The notes: a model not told the origin generated them from the letters alone. DNA of 64,000 nt from CAYUQT01 sp964446835 (GCA_964446835.1 CAYUQT010000028.1:1-64000), one strand, 5' to 3'; positions 51,904-60,367 are shown, numbered from the stretch's first letter. Made by a program: numbers and translations.

Positions 51904-52977
51904 ATGAGACCTTCTTTACCGCGGAGCTTCGGGAAGAGCCGGAGAGGCTTCACCCTGATTGAACTATTGGTGGTGGTGGCGATCATCGCGCTGTTGATCT
52001 CGATCCTGCTGCCGTCATTAGGGCAGGCGAGGGCCCAGTCCAGAACGACGCTCTGCGCCACACGCATCGCCCAGGTGGCCAAGGCAATGATTATGTACTC
52101 CAGCGACTATGATGAGACCCCTCCGTTTCTGGATATGGGGCAGTCCGACTGGGACGACGCATTGCCCGGCAGCACCAGAAGGGACGATTCCGATGTGGAC
52201 CTGGTCTACAACTGGGCCCGGTGGGAGAACTGGCTGATGCCGGATATGCCCTCACTTTGGGCGGCAAACCAGGGTGGCATCATCAGTTCGCCCGAGCAAG
52301 AGGTGGATGCCAAGGGGCTCATTCAGCGTGGCACCCTGTTTCCGTACATCCGGTTCGACGGCCTCTATCGTTGCCCCGACTTCGAGCGGAAGCCGCGCGG
52401 CGGTCCGCACGCCCAGAGATTGTTCAATTACACGCGCAGTTGGGCCGGTCGCAAGGCGTTGTCCCAACTGCTCAATGACAAGGACGACTACAATGGCAAA
52501 CCGGTCGACGGTTGGATCCGCGCAGGCAAGATCGTCAAGATGAGTCAGGCGTATGCTCCGTCCGGGTACTGGATGATGATCGACGAGGAGTACAACAGAC
52601 ATGTGGGTGGGGCGATGGATGACTTCGACCCGCCGAACCCCGGTCCGGGTGGCATCGTGGGTTCGTTGGCCGGCATGCCGATGTGCGCCGATGTGGTCCA
52701 CACGATCATCGGTGACGAGTTCGGTCAGTATCACGGTTCTAAGGGACGTGCCATCCAGACAGCCGCTGCGTCGGCTCAGATCCCGATGGTCGAACAGGGC
52801 AGCATCGCCTTCTATGACGGCCACGTATCGCTTTATCGTGATCCGTTGCCGGGTCGCAAAGCCGAGGGGGATCTGGGCGGCTTCATGACGGAGATCAACT
52901 TCGTCGTGGACATGGTCAAGGGCATGATCTTCTCTCAGAGGGGGATTGATCCCGGCAACGTAGCGCTTCCGATATAG
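51904..52977 (+). CDS. Prepilin-type secreted protein, array member 3
   Basis: A 357-residue near-duplicate of member 2. The leader ends KSRRG, then FTLIELLVVV; the start at 51904 has AAAGGAGAG. The body repeats FDGLYRCPDFERKPR, GMPMCADVVHTIIGDEFGQY and IAFYDGHVSLYRDP. Differences from member 2 lie mainly in the leader, the linker after the CPDFERKPR region, and the C-terminal 20 residues. A terminator follows at 53033. Confidence 0.92.
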   Translation: MRPSLPRSFGKSRRGFTLIELLVVVAIIALLISILLPSLGQARAQSRTTLCATRIAQVAKAMIMYSSDYDETPPFLDMGQSDWDDALPGSTRRDDSDVDLVYNWARWENWLMPDMPSLWAANQGGIISSPEQEVDAKGLIQRGTLFPYIRFDGLYRCPDFERKPRGGPHAQRLFNYTRSWAGRKALSQLLNDKDDYNGKPVDGWIRAGKIVKMSQAYAPSGYWMMIDEEYNRHVGGAMDDFDPPNPGPGGIVGSLAGMPMCADVVHTIIGDEFGQYHGSKGRAIQTAAASAQIPMVEQGSIAFYDGHVSLYRDPLPGRKAEGDLGGFMTEINFVVDMVKGMIFSQRGIDPGNVALPI

Positions 52978-53032
52978 TCCCAGAGGACGTCTGATCGACG
53001 CCCGGGCGATTCAGTATTTCTGAGATGCATAC

Positions 53033-53077
53033 CGGCCGGATGGCGAGATTGAGATTCGTCGTCCGGCCGTCTTCCTT
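53033..53077 (+). terminator. Terminator after member 3
   Basis: CGGCCGGA (53033-53040) pairs with TCCGGCCG (53062-53069), followed by TCTTCCTT. Sequence before and within the stem resembles the member-2 terminator. Confidence 0.75.
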
Positions 53078-53279
53078 GGGGGAGGGTTGCCGGTTGGGTC
53101 GAGCACGGCGCCAGACGGAAGGGCTGTTGTTCGGGCAACGGTCGGGCGGGTTCAGACGCCATTCCCCCGATGTCTCCAGTCTGTTGGATTACTGTCCGCA
53201 GAAGAACTTGAAGACTCTCCGCGAGTCTTCCGAGACTCCGTGAAATATAAAGGTCTATAAGAAAAACACTTAAAGAGAA

Positions 53280-53333
53280 GTTAGTGCGTGCACTATTGTG
53301 CCCCTTGTCAAGGTGATGAGATTCCCGTACACT
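53280..53333 (+). promoter_or_regulatory. Prepilin-array promoter copy 4
   Basis: GTTAGT (53280-53285), CCCCTTGTC (53301-53309), TTGTCA-N17-TACACT (-10 at 53328-53333). An A/T-rich stretch directly upstream could act as an UP element. It lies about 170 nt before the member-4 start. Confidence 0.8.
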
Positions 53334-53379
53334 TCTCCGTCTGATGTGTCGAGGACCCTCCTGATTCCGTCGGCCTGAT

Positions 53380-53408
53380 CGGTGCATCTGTTCGTGGTCA
53401 CCGAGGGG
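53380..53408 (+). promoter_or_regulatory. Leader element, copy C
   Basis: It matches copy B (49770-49798) at 23 of 29 positions, begins 52 nt after the -10 and ends in the same GAGGGG. CGGTG/CACCG form the helix that covaries with CGATG/CATCG of copy B. Confidence 0.45.
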
Positions 53409-53509
53409 CCGCGGTAGCCGTCCGTCAAGAATCCGTATGGCTATGGGGATGGGGCGGTAAGGGTACACACTATGATGCGTCATTCGCAACTCAGATGAAA
53501 GGAGAAAGC

Positions 53510-54592
53510 ATGAGACGCCCCCTACGTACAGGCCTCAGCAGAAACCTGAGGGCCTTCACGCTGATTGAGCTGTTGGTTGTGGTCGCGATCATCGCGCTGT
53601 TGATCTCGATCCTGCTGCCGTCACTGGGGCAGGCCAGGGCACAGTCGAGAACGACCCTTTGTGCCACGCGCATCGCCCAGGTGGCCAAGGCGATGATGAT
53701 GTACTCCAGCGACTACGACGAGACGCCGCCCTTCATGGGGATGGGGCAGTGCGACTGGGACGATATGCTTCCCACCAGCACCAAGAAGGACAAGTCCGGA
53801 GTCGACTTGGTCTACAACTGGATGAAGTGGGAAGACTGGCTGATGCCGGACATGCCCAGGCTCTGGGCATTGTATCAGGGCAGCATTATCAGCGCACCCG
53901 AGGATGAGGTCGAGGCCAAGGGGTTGATTCAGCGAGGGAGTCTGTTCCCGTACATTCGGTTCGACGGCCTCTATCGTTGCCCCGACTTCGAGCGGAAGCC
54001 TCGCAGTGGTGTGGGTGCCCAGCGGCTCTTCAACTACACTCGCAGTTGGGCCGGTCGCAAGGCCCTCTCAGGTCTGCTGGGTGATAAGGATGACTACAAC
54101 GGGTCGGCCATCGCTGCCAACGATATCATCCGCGCAGGCAAGATCGTCAAGATGAGCCAGGCCTACGCTCCGTCCGCGTACTGGATGATGATTGACGAGC
54201 AATACAACAGTCACGTGGGTGGGTCCGTGGACGAGTTCAACCCGCCGGCCAAGCAGGCCGGTTTGGTTTCCCCGGGCGGCATGCCGATGTGTGCCGATGT
54301 GATTCACACCATCGTGGGTGATGAGTTCGGCCAATACCACGGTTCCAAGGGCCGGAGTGTTCAGACTACTAATCAGACGGTGCTGCAGCAGATACCGATG
54401 TGCGAGCAAGGCAGCATCGCCTTCTATGACGGTCACGTCAGCCTCTTCCGCGAGCCACTTCCAGGTCGCCATATCGAAGGCGCAGACATAAGCGGTCTTC
54501 AGGTTGAGATTGGTGTCGTCCTGGACTTGGTGAAAGGATTGATCTTCAGCCAGAGAGGGATCGATACGTCGAACGTGGTCATCCCGATATAG
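53510..54592 (+). CDS. Prepilin-type secreted protein, array member 4, with Ala at the cleavage -1 position
   Basis: A 360-residue member of the same family (YDETPPFMGMG, FDGLYRCPDFERKPR, IAFYDGHVSLFREP). Its leader ends NLRA instead of the expected Gly before FTLIELLVVV. The codon is GCC where relatives have GGC, a single-base change. Prepilin peptidases strongly prefer Gly at -1, with Ala processed poorly in studied pilins. This copy may therefore be cleaved inefficiently or kept with its leader. The start at 53510 has AAAGGAG. A strong terminator follows. Confidence 0.92.
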   Translation: MRRPLRTGLSRNLRAFTLIELLVVVAIIALLISILLPSLGQARAQSRTTLCATRIAQVAKAMMMYSSDYDETPPFMGMGQCDWDDMLPTSTKKDKSGVDLVYNWMKWEDWLMPDMPRLWALYQGSIISAPEDEVEAKGLIQRGSLFPYIRFDGLYRCPDFERKPRSGVGAQRLFNYTRSWAGRKALSGLLGDKDDYNGSAIAANDIIRAGKIVKMSQAYAPSAYWMMIDEQYNSHVGGSVDEFNPPAKQAGLVSPGGMPMCADVIHTIVGDEFGQYHGSKGRSVQTTNQTVLQQIPMCEQGSIAFYDGHVSLFREPLPGRHIEGADISGLQVEIGVVLDLVKGLIFSQRGIDTSNVVIPI

Positions 54593-54647
54593 GCACGCGG
54601 CTAGGGTTTTGACACTACCACAGAGACGTTGTATTTCCGAAGTTCTG

Positions 54648-54690
54648 AAGCTGGATGGTGAGGTCAGACCTTGCCATCCAGCTTTCTTAT
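54648..54690 (+). terminator. Terminator after member 4
   Basis: A 17-bp stem, AAGCTGGATGGTGAGGT (54648-54664), pairs with ACCTTGCCATCCAGCTT (54668-54684) with two G-U pairs and loop CAG, followed by TCTTATT. This is a strong terminator of the same CTGGAT type as after member 2. Confidence 0.85.
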
Positions 54691-54855
54691 TCCGCCCCTC
54701 AGACGCGGGACTCCGTATCCCCGTCATCCAGCACCTTTCACCGTGCATTGCGTAAGGTTTCGCACATAGGAATATGCACCTATAGTGATGTATATCAGTT
54801 GTTTACAGAAGCCTGGATGGTAATGATCATGCGTGGTTCCGATAATTCTCGGTCA

Positions 54856-54888
54856 CCCCTTGCCCGACGCCTCCTCATTCGGTAGTAT
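54856..54888 (+). promoter_or_regulatory. Prepilin-array promoter copy 5 (diverged)
   Basis: CCCCTTGCC (54856-54864) with TTGCCC-N17-TAGTAT (-10 at 54883-54888). The spacing is the same 17 nt, but the upstream GTTAGT box is not present; GTTCCG occurs at the matching distance. It lies about 155 nt before the member-5 start. Confidence 0.65.
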
Positions 54889-55050
54889 TTCCCATAGATG
54901 TCATTGGTCAGACCAATGATCCCGATCATACGGACATGGGCGCATGGCCGAGTCTCTCGACAGTGCGGCTTCGCGAGACGGCCCTCGCGGTCTTTCCACT
55001 CGGCCTCCATTCCGAACGCCTGGGCAGCCACATCCAGAAAGGGGCGCGCC

Positions 55051-56169
55051 ATGAGGGTCAGATGGATCCGCGGTTTGAGTGGTGGTCGTGGGTTCACGTT
55101 GATCGAACTGTTGGTGGTGGTGGCGATTATTGCCCTGCTGATCTCGATTCTCTTGCCTTCGCTGGGGCAGGCTCGTTCGCAGGCCAGGTCGAGTCTGTGT
55201 GCGTCGCGGATCGCGATGATCACCAAGTCGATGATCCTCTACGCCGACGATTTCGACGAAAACCCGCCGTTCCTCGGCGTCGGGCATCGGACGATCAACG
55301 CCTCGGGTGGCGAGAGCGACAAGGCATACTGGAACCTGGGCAATGGTGTAACCGAGTGGGGGATGGCCAAGCTCGAGCAATGGCTGACGCGGAATCTCTT
55401 TCCCGACACCGGCAACATGTTCCGGAACGTCTGTCACACCAACTGGTCCGAGTTGGAGGGCACACAGGACGAGCAGCGGGTCGAAAGCGGGACACTGTTC
55501 AACTACGCCAGGTTTCCCAATACCTATCGCTGCCCCGAGTTCGAGCGGGTGCCCGGCAAGACACAAAACGTCTTCAACTACACGCGAAGCGTTCTGGGAC
55601 GTAAGCTGCTGTCATCCGCTCTCAACGATGCCGACGCCAAGGAGCGGGCCACCGATCCCGCGCCGAACGATGAACTCCACCCCGGTCCGATCATGAAGAT
55701 CAGCGCCATCTATGCCGCTTCGGCCATGTTCATGATGCTCGATGAGCAGTGGGACTTTCACTGTGCCGGCAACTACGGTCGAAGCGGTGCCTTCCCTCTG
55801 AATGGTTTCTGGACGGCGGCCGAGACGATCCACGGCCTGGTGGGCGACACCGTCGGCTCCTATCACACCAGCGCAAAGAAGGCCGTACCCTGGCCCGAAA
55901 TCCGTGAAGGAAAACGAGGCACTGTCGGCTTCTACGACGGCCACGTAGACCTGTATCTCGACCCCTGGCCGTGGCGGGACGTGGCACCCGGCTACAGCAT
56001 CATCAACATCCTGGGGCGGGTGGTTGCAGGGTTTGGCGGTGACAGCACCGAGTGGAGCAACACAATCAAGCTGTTGGAACCCCTCCTGCAATCCTGCTAC
56101 GCCCAGCGAGGGGTAGATGTCAGCAAGGATACCTTGCGCAACATCATTATGGGGGCGCTCACCGGCTGA
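55051..56169 (+). CDS. Prepilin-type secreted protein, array member 5
   Basis: A 372-residue prepilin-type protein; the leader (14 residues) ends GGRG, then FTLIELLVVV. It shares FDENPPFLGVG, TYRCPEFERVPGKTQ and GFYDGHVDLYLDP with the family. It is closest to member 1 (CPEFERVPGK motif, LDEQWDFHCA). The ATG at 55051 follows a GAAAGGGGCGC stretch; an upstream start at 54898 is possible but lies within the leader. No T-rich terminator follows; a 12-bp hairpin is at 56240. Confidence 0.9.
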   Translation: MRVRWIRGLSGGRGFTLIELLVVVAIIALLISILLPSLGQARSQARSSLCASRIAMITKSMILYADDFDENPPFLGVGHRTINASGGESDKAYWNLGNGVTEWGMAKLEQWLTRNLFPDTGNMFRNVCHTNWSELEGTQDEQRVESGTLFNYARFPNTYRCPEFERVPGKTQNVFNYTRSVLGRKLLSSALNDADAKERATDPAPNDELHPGPIMKISAIYAASAMFMMLDEQWDFHCAGNYGRSGAFPLNGFWTAAETIHGLVGDTVGSYHTSAKKAVPWPEIREGKRGTVGFYDGHVDLYLDPWPWRDVAPGYSIINILGRVVAGFGGDSTEWSNTIKLLEPLLQSCYAQRGVDVSKDTLRNIIMGALTG

Positions 56170-56532
56170 GCGGCAGCCGATCCTTGCGTCGGCCGGCAGA
56201 CAGGTTATCGGGCCCGTTGGTGCGTGTGGCAGGCGGATACGGCGTGGGTCGTTGATTTGTCCCCTGACATTCGACCCACGCCGGCCCACGGGCGTTCCTC
56301 CAAGCCATGGAGCAGAGGCCAGACCTCGTTCAGGACAGAGGGATTCGACCGCACACGGAAAAATTCAATCCCCTCTGTCATCATCCCTCAGCGGCCAGCC
56401 CTTATCGGACCATGACGTCTTTTCCTCCGGCGGCGTTTGACTTGCGCGCCCCCAAATCTTACATGACACCAGACACTTGGGGGGTTTGTACCCACCATTC
56501 CATGCATCCGGTGTTGTTCGCGGAGGCTCAAG
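56170..56532. other. 363-nt intergenic region before the MshEN gene
   Basis: It contains a perfect 12-bp inverted repeat CGGCGTGGGTCG / CGACCCACGCCG (56240-56251, 56272-56283, 20-nt loop) without a T-run. A weak promoter-like pair TTGACT-N17-TACATG (56437-56465) lies before the next gene. An inverted CCCCCAA/TTGGGGG repeat overlaps that promoter. No gene is seen. Confidence 0.5.
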
Positions 56533-56988
56533 GTGACGGCCATGGAACAAGTTCCCCTGATGGGACAGATTCTGCGCGAGATGGGCGTGCTCACGGATCG
56601 CGACATCGAGGAAATCCTCGATCAGCAGCAGCGAACCGGAAAGCGATTCGGCCAGATCGCGCTCGCCTGGGGACTGGCCACGCCAGAGCAGATCTGGACG
56701 GCATGGTCCAAGCAGCTCGCTAAACAGCATCAGCATATCGATCTGGACGAGGTGGGGGTCGACACCAACGCGATCAATCGCGTCAGCGCCGTGCTGGCCA
56801 AGTTCTATCGAGTGATTCCGTTACGGTTGTGGGGACAAAACCTGGTGGTAGCCGTTCCGCGGGATGCCGAGCATGGTGACCTTGACGACCTGCCGGTGCT
56901 TCTGGGGTGTCAGGTGCATCCGTGCTACTGTGACGCTCGCCAGGTGGACGAATACTTGAACCGAATCTATGGAGGGCTGGCGGCCTAA
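56533..56988 (+). CDS. Stand-alone MshEN (GspE N-terminal) domain protein
   Basis: A 151-residue protein made of the GspE/PilB N-terminal domain alone, without ATPase. The pattern LMGQILREMGVLTDRDIEEI then GKRFGQIALAWGLATPEQI matches MshEN repeats, which bind c-di-GMP in some ATPases. The second half (VIPLRLWGQNLVVAVPRD) is the GspE-N beta subdomain. The start is GTG at 56533 with GGAGG six nt upstream. Next to a prepilin array it could regulate a secretion or pilus system, but no ATPase or peptidase gene is in the window. Confidence 0.85.
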   Translation: MTAMEQVPLMGQILREMGVLTDRDIEEILDQQQRTGKRFGQIALAWGLATPEQIWTAWSKQLAKQHQHIDLDEVGVDTNAINRVSAVLAKFYRVIPLRLWGQNLVVAVPRDAEHGDLDDLPVLLGCQVHPCYCDARQVDEYLNRIYGGLAA

Positions 56989-56996
56989 TCACCTCT

Positions 56997-57023
56997 GGGG
57001 AGGTCAGGGGCTCACACCTCCCC
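56997..57023. terminator. Hairpin between the MshEN gene and the lipoprotein gene
   Basis: GGGGAGGT (56997-57004) pairs with ACCTCCCC (57016-57023), loop of 11 nt. The two flanking genes converge, so it may serve both strands; there is no clear T-run. Confidence 0.55.
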
Positions 57024-57184
57024 GATCAGTCTGCGGCCGGTTTGTGCCATGAGACCCCGACGGTCGATGGCATGGACCGGCCGCTTGTGTTTCACGTCTT
57101 GGCGTGTGGTGAGTTCGGCCGGGGCGAGCGGCTCGATCGAGCCGCACCGTCGGCCACTGGGGCTCGGCGTCACGAACCCGGCAT

Positions 57185-57847
57185 CTACTTCTTGTACAGG
57201 TCCTCTGTCCAGTACACGCCCTGTATCTTCTCCTCGCCCGGCGGCCCACCGGCGTCGCGTTCCTGAGTGCCGACAATGCTCCCGCTCTTGCGGACGTGCT
57301 TGCCTTCGAACACAAAGGTGTCCATGAAGGCCGCCCGATTGTCCTTGGTGGGGACGATATAGCAGACTTGCAGTACGGAGGTGCCCCCGCGAACCACGCA
57401 CGACGCCGACGGCATCCGAGATCGCTTCTCAAAGGCATCTCGTGAGGGAGACGCGTTCACCGACTTGCCGTAACGCCAATCGGCCAGGGCGTAGAGTTGT
57501 GCCCCATTCTCCAATCGTTCCGTCTTGACCAGGATCATGCGGATACGAGTCTCGGAGTCCTCCATGTTCAGCAGCCTGCCGCGCTGCGAGACGACATCGA
57601 TAACCAGCGTCTCGCGATCGAACATCTTGTCCGGTCGGATCGACAGCGTCGTCTCGTACACCCCGTCCTTGGACCTCGTCTGACGGATCGTATCCGAGCC
57701 CTTGCTTCGGAACGCCTCGCAGTCCACGTACGTTCCGCGGCCCGTCCATTGCCCCACAGGAACGCCCTGACTCGTGGCGGCACAGCCCGCAAGGCCCGCA
57801 AGAAGAACCAGCGTCATTGATGCGACCACGCGTGATCCAGGGATCAT
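57185..57847 (-). CDS. Hypothetical lipoprotein
   Basis: A 220-residue protein with a lipoprotein signal: a hydrophobic segment (SMTLVLLAGLAG) ending in the lipobox LAGC, so diacylglycerol would be attached to the cysteine at about residue 22. The mature domain has no family I recognise; it is beta-rich, with DKMFDRETLVIDVVS. The ATG at 57847 has a GGAGGA site about nine nt upstream; a GTG at 57853 is also possible. It is divergent from the sialidase-like gene with a 161-nt gap. Confidence 0.8.
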   Translation of the reverse strand: MIPGSRVVASMTLVLLAGLAGCAATSQGVPVGQWTGRGTYVDCEAFRSKGSDTIRQTRSKDGVYETTLSIRPDKMFDRETLVIDVVSQRGRLLNMEDSETRIRMILVKTERLENGAQLYALADWRYGKSVNASPSRDAFEKRSRMPSASCVVRGGTSVLQVCYIVPTKDNRAAFMDTFVFEGKHVRKSGSIVGTQERDAGGPPGEEKIQGVYWTEDLYKK

Positions 57848-58008
57848 GGGCACTGTCCTCCGAGACGGGTTGGTATATCCATTCCGCCGGCCGATGCACC
57901 GGGCGGTGTTGCTCGCCGGACAACCCCATTATACTGTCCCGCCGTCAGAGGACGCTTACCGGTCGGAGTGATCGGGCCGACGAACCACATGCTTCAGAGG
58001 AGAAACCC

Positions 58009-59052
58009 ATGCGACATGCTACGGTGATTCTGCTGTTGATCGGAACGATGACGGCAGCGAGTTGGGCGGCGGAGCCGGCGGCGGCCAAGCCCTTCGAGAT
58101 GTTCGTCGCGCCCGTGGTGGCGAACAACCCGCGGAATAGCGAGGCCGCGATCATCCCGCTCAAGGACGGCTCGCTCCTGCTGGCTTGGACCGAGTTCTAC
58201 GCCAATAGCGGTGAGGATCATGCCCCGGCGAGGATTGTGGGGCGCATTTCTCGCGATTCCGGCCGAACCTGGGGCGAGAAGTACACGCTCATCAATAATG
58301 ACGGCCGCTGCAACGTCATGGAGGTGAATTTCGTCCGCCTGCGCGACAGCACCATCGCCCTGTTTCACTGCCAGAAGAACAGCGAGGACAAGGACTGCCG
58401 CGTGATGATGCGCGTCTCCTCAGATGAGGGCAAGACCTGGGGCAATGCCAAGCAGCTCAGCCCGGCGGGCGTCTATACCGGCCTGACCAACGGTCGGGCG
58501 ATTCGGCTGAAGTCCGGGCGAATCCTCCTGGAAACATGGGTCGACGGATACAGCTATTGCCTGTTGTCCGACGACGAGGGTAAGACGTGGAAGGAAGGCC
58601 AACGGATCAAGCCCAAGGACGGATGCTGGGAGCCCGCATGCATCGAGCTGAAGGACGGACGCGTCCTGATGCTCATGCGGACCGGCATGGGCGGCCAGTT
58701 CAAGAGCATTTCCAAGGACGGCGGACTGACCTGGACCGAGCCCGCACTGACGCAACTGGTCGGCACCGCAGCGCCCGTTTCGATCAGCCGCATCCCCACC
58801 ACGGGCGACCTGCTGGCCGTCTGGAACCACAATCTCGGCGCCGGCAAGCGCAATCCGCTGACGTCGGCTATCTCCAAAGACGAGGGCCAGACATGGACAC
58901 ACTTCCGCAACATCGAGGACGCCCCGGACGATGCCTGGGCTTATCCGGCCGTCACCTGGGTGAAGGACGAAGCTCTGCTGACCTACTTCAACTACAAGGG
59001 CGGACTGTCCCTGAAGTTGAAGATTCTGCCGGCCAAGTGGTTCTATGACTGA
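58009..59052 (+). CDS. Exported BNR-repeat sialidase-like protein
   Basis: A 347-residue protein with a signal peptide (ATVILLLIGTMTAASWAA). Five Asp-box motifs (SxDxGxTW) are visible: SRDSGRTW, SSDEGKTW, SDDEGKTW, SKDGGLTW, SKDEGQTW. They define a six-bladed sialidase-type propeller. An early arginine (AARIVGRIS region) and the acidic residues in the blades are compatible with a glycosidase, but the sialic-acid specificity is not proven. AGAGGAG precedes the ATG. It is part of a run of exported carbohydrate-active proteins. Confidence 0.9.
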   Translation: MRHATVILLLIGTMTAASWAAEPAAAKPFEMFVAPVVANNPRNSEAAIIPLKDGSLLLAWTEFYANSGEDHAPARIVGRISRDSGRTWGEKYTLINNDGRCNVMEVNFVRLRDSTIALFHCQKNSEDKDCRVMMRVSSDEGKTWGNAKQLSPAGVYTGLTNGRAIRLKSGRILLETWVDGYSYCLLSDDEGKTWKEGQRIKPKDGCWEPACIELKDGRVLMLMRTGMGGQFKSISKDGGLTWTEPALTQLVGTAAPVSISRIPTTGDLLAVWNHNLGAGKRNPLTSAISKDEGQTWTHFRNIEDAPDDAWAYPAVTWVKDEALLTYFNYKGGLSLKLKILPAKWFYD

Positions 59053-59079
59053 GCCGGACGCCCCGCCGGGCGGCGGACG

Positions 59080-60273
59080 CTAGGGCCGGTTCGTCAGGAA
59101 CGCCAGGCACACCGGCATGGGCACCTTGACCTCCGATGCGGTCGGCGTCAGCAGGCCGGTCTCCGCGTCGATCTTGAAAACGACAATGTTGTCCGTGTCC
59201 TGATTGGCGGCCAGAAGGAACTTGCCGTCGGGTGTCAGGTTGAAGTTGCGCGGGGTCTTGCCCCGTGTGGATTCATGCCCGATTGCTTTCAACGTGCCGT
59301 TGTCCGGATCGATCCGGAAGATCGCGATGCTGTCGTGCCCGCGGTTCGATCCGTAGACGAACTTGCCCGACGGATGCACGTGAACGTCGGCGCAGTGGCT
59401 CGTTCCCTTCCAGTCTCCAGGCAGCGTCGACACCGTTTCGATGGCCTTCAGCGAGCCCTTCGCCGCGTCATAGGCGAACGCCGTCATCGAGCAGCCCATT
59501 TCGTTGATCACGTAGGCGAACGTGCCGTTGGGATGGAACGCGATGTGACGCGGCCCGGCGCCTGGTGGCACAGGGGCCGACGGCGGATCGTTCGCGATCA
59601 GCTTGCCTCGCTCCAGATCCAGCCGGTAGATCATCACCTTGTCTATGCCCAGATCGGGCGAGAAGGCGAATCGGTTAGCCGCGTCGATCATGAAGCTGTG
59701 GGCGTGCGGCCCTTCCTGCCGGCCCGCGTTCGGTCCCTTGCCCTTGTGCTGAATCACATCCGACGCCTCGCCGAGGCGGCCGTCGGCCTCGATGGGGAAC
59801 ATCGCCACCGTCCCCGACGTGTAGTTTGCGGTGAGTACATACTTGCCCGTCGCATCTACAGTGACATAGCAGGGCAGCATGCCGTGCGAGATCGGCCGGT
59901 TGATGAAGGTCAGCCCGCCCGTCTGGGGGTTGATCGCATAGGCGCTGACGCTCCCCGTTCGCTTACCCTCATGACGATCCACCTCGCTGACCGAGTAGAG
60001 GTATCGCTTGCTCGGATGGATCGCCAGGAACGAAGGGTTCTTCTCCTCGGCGACCGGGCCCACCAGGTCCAGCTTCCCGGTGGCGGCATCGAGCCGGCAG
60101 AGGTAAATGCCCTTGCTCTGACTACTCGTATAGGTTCCGACGTAGACGAGCATGTCCATGCCCTTCTGTCCCTTTTGAGCCTCACCCGCTGCATCTTCAG
60201 CCGCCGTGATTCCGCAGGCCATTGCCCACACCGCTCCCGACGCACACATCACATACCATCCCAATCGAGCCAA
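59080..60273 (-). CDS. Exported lactonase-type seven-bladed beta-propeller
   Basis: A 397-residue protein of the PF10282 lactonase family, which includes 6-phosphogluconolactonase (YbhE/Pgl). Typical segments are LVYVGTYTSSQSKGIYL near residue 42, NPSFLAIHPSKRYLYSVSE, GPRHIAFHPNGTFAYVINE and HCADVHVHPSGKFVYGSNRG. The N-terminal 25 residues look like a signal peptide, which enteric Pgl lacks, so it may act outside the cytoplasm. It starts with TTG at 60273, supported by AAGGAG seven nt before. It is divergent from the metallophosphoesterase gene. Confidence 0.88.
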   Translation of the reverse strand: MARLGWYVMCASGAVWAMACGITAAEDAAGEAQKGQKGMDMLVYVGTYTSSQSKGIYLCRLDAATGKLDLVGPVAEEKNPSFLAIHPSKRYLYSVSEVDRHEGKRTGSVSAYAINPQTGGLTFINRPISHGMLPCYVTVDATGKYVLTANYTSGTVAMFPIEADGRLGEASDVIQHKGKGPNAGRQEGPHAHSFMIDAANRFAFSPDLGIDKVMIYRLDLERGKLIANDPPSAPVPPGAGPRHIAFHPNGTFAYVINEMGCSMTAFAYDAAKGSLKAIETVSTLPGDWKGTSHCADVHVHPSGKFVYGSNRGHDSIAIFRIDPDNGTLKAIGHESTRGKTPRNFNLTPDGKFLLAANQDTDNIVVFKIDAETGLLTPTASEVKVPMPVCLAFLTNRP

Positions 60274-60367
60274 TGCATCGTCTCCTTATCTGAGTAACCG
60301 GATGCCGCACTGTTTCGCCCTGGGGCGAAGACGGATACCATTCTCCTGACAATAGGAGGTACTCACA

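Larger units (their letters stand above)
52978..53509. other. 532-nt intergenic region between members 3 and 4
   Basis: It contains the member-3 terminator, an AT-rich block (53240-53285), promoter copy 4, leader element copy C, and a leader ending in AAAGGAG. No gene is seen. Confidence 0.6.
50228..54592 (+). repeat. Three closely related tandem repeat units (members 2-4)
   Basis: Members 2, 3 and 4 share long near-identical protein and DNA segments, the same promoter type, and terminators with the same CTGGAT-like stem. The units are about 1.5-1.7 kb and head-to-tail, evidence of recent tandem duplication. The intergenic leaders are less conserved than the ORFs. Confidence 0.75.
54593..55050. 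other. 458-nt intergenic region between members 4 and 5
   Basis: It contains the member-4 terminator, then about 170 nt without a recognised signal, then promoter copy 5 and a leader whose first part includes an inverted repeat ATTGGTC/GACCAAT (54903-54917). No gene is seen. Confidence 0.6.
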
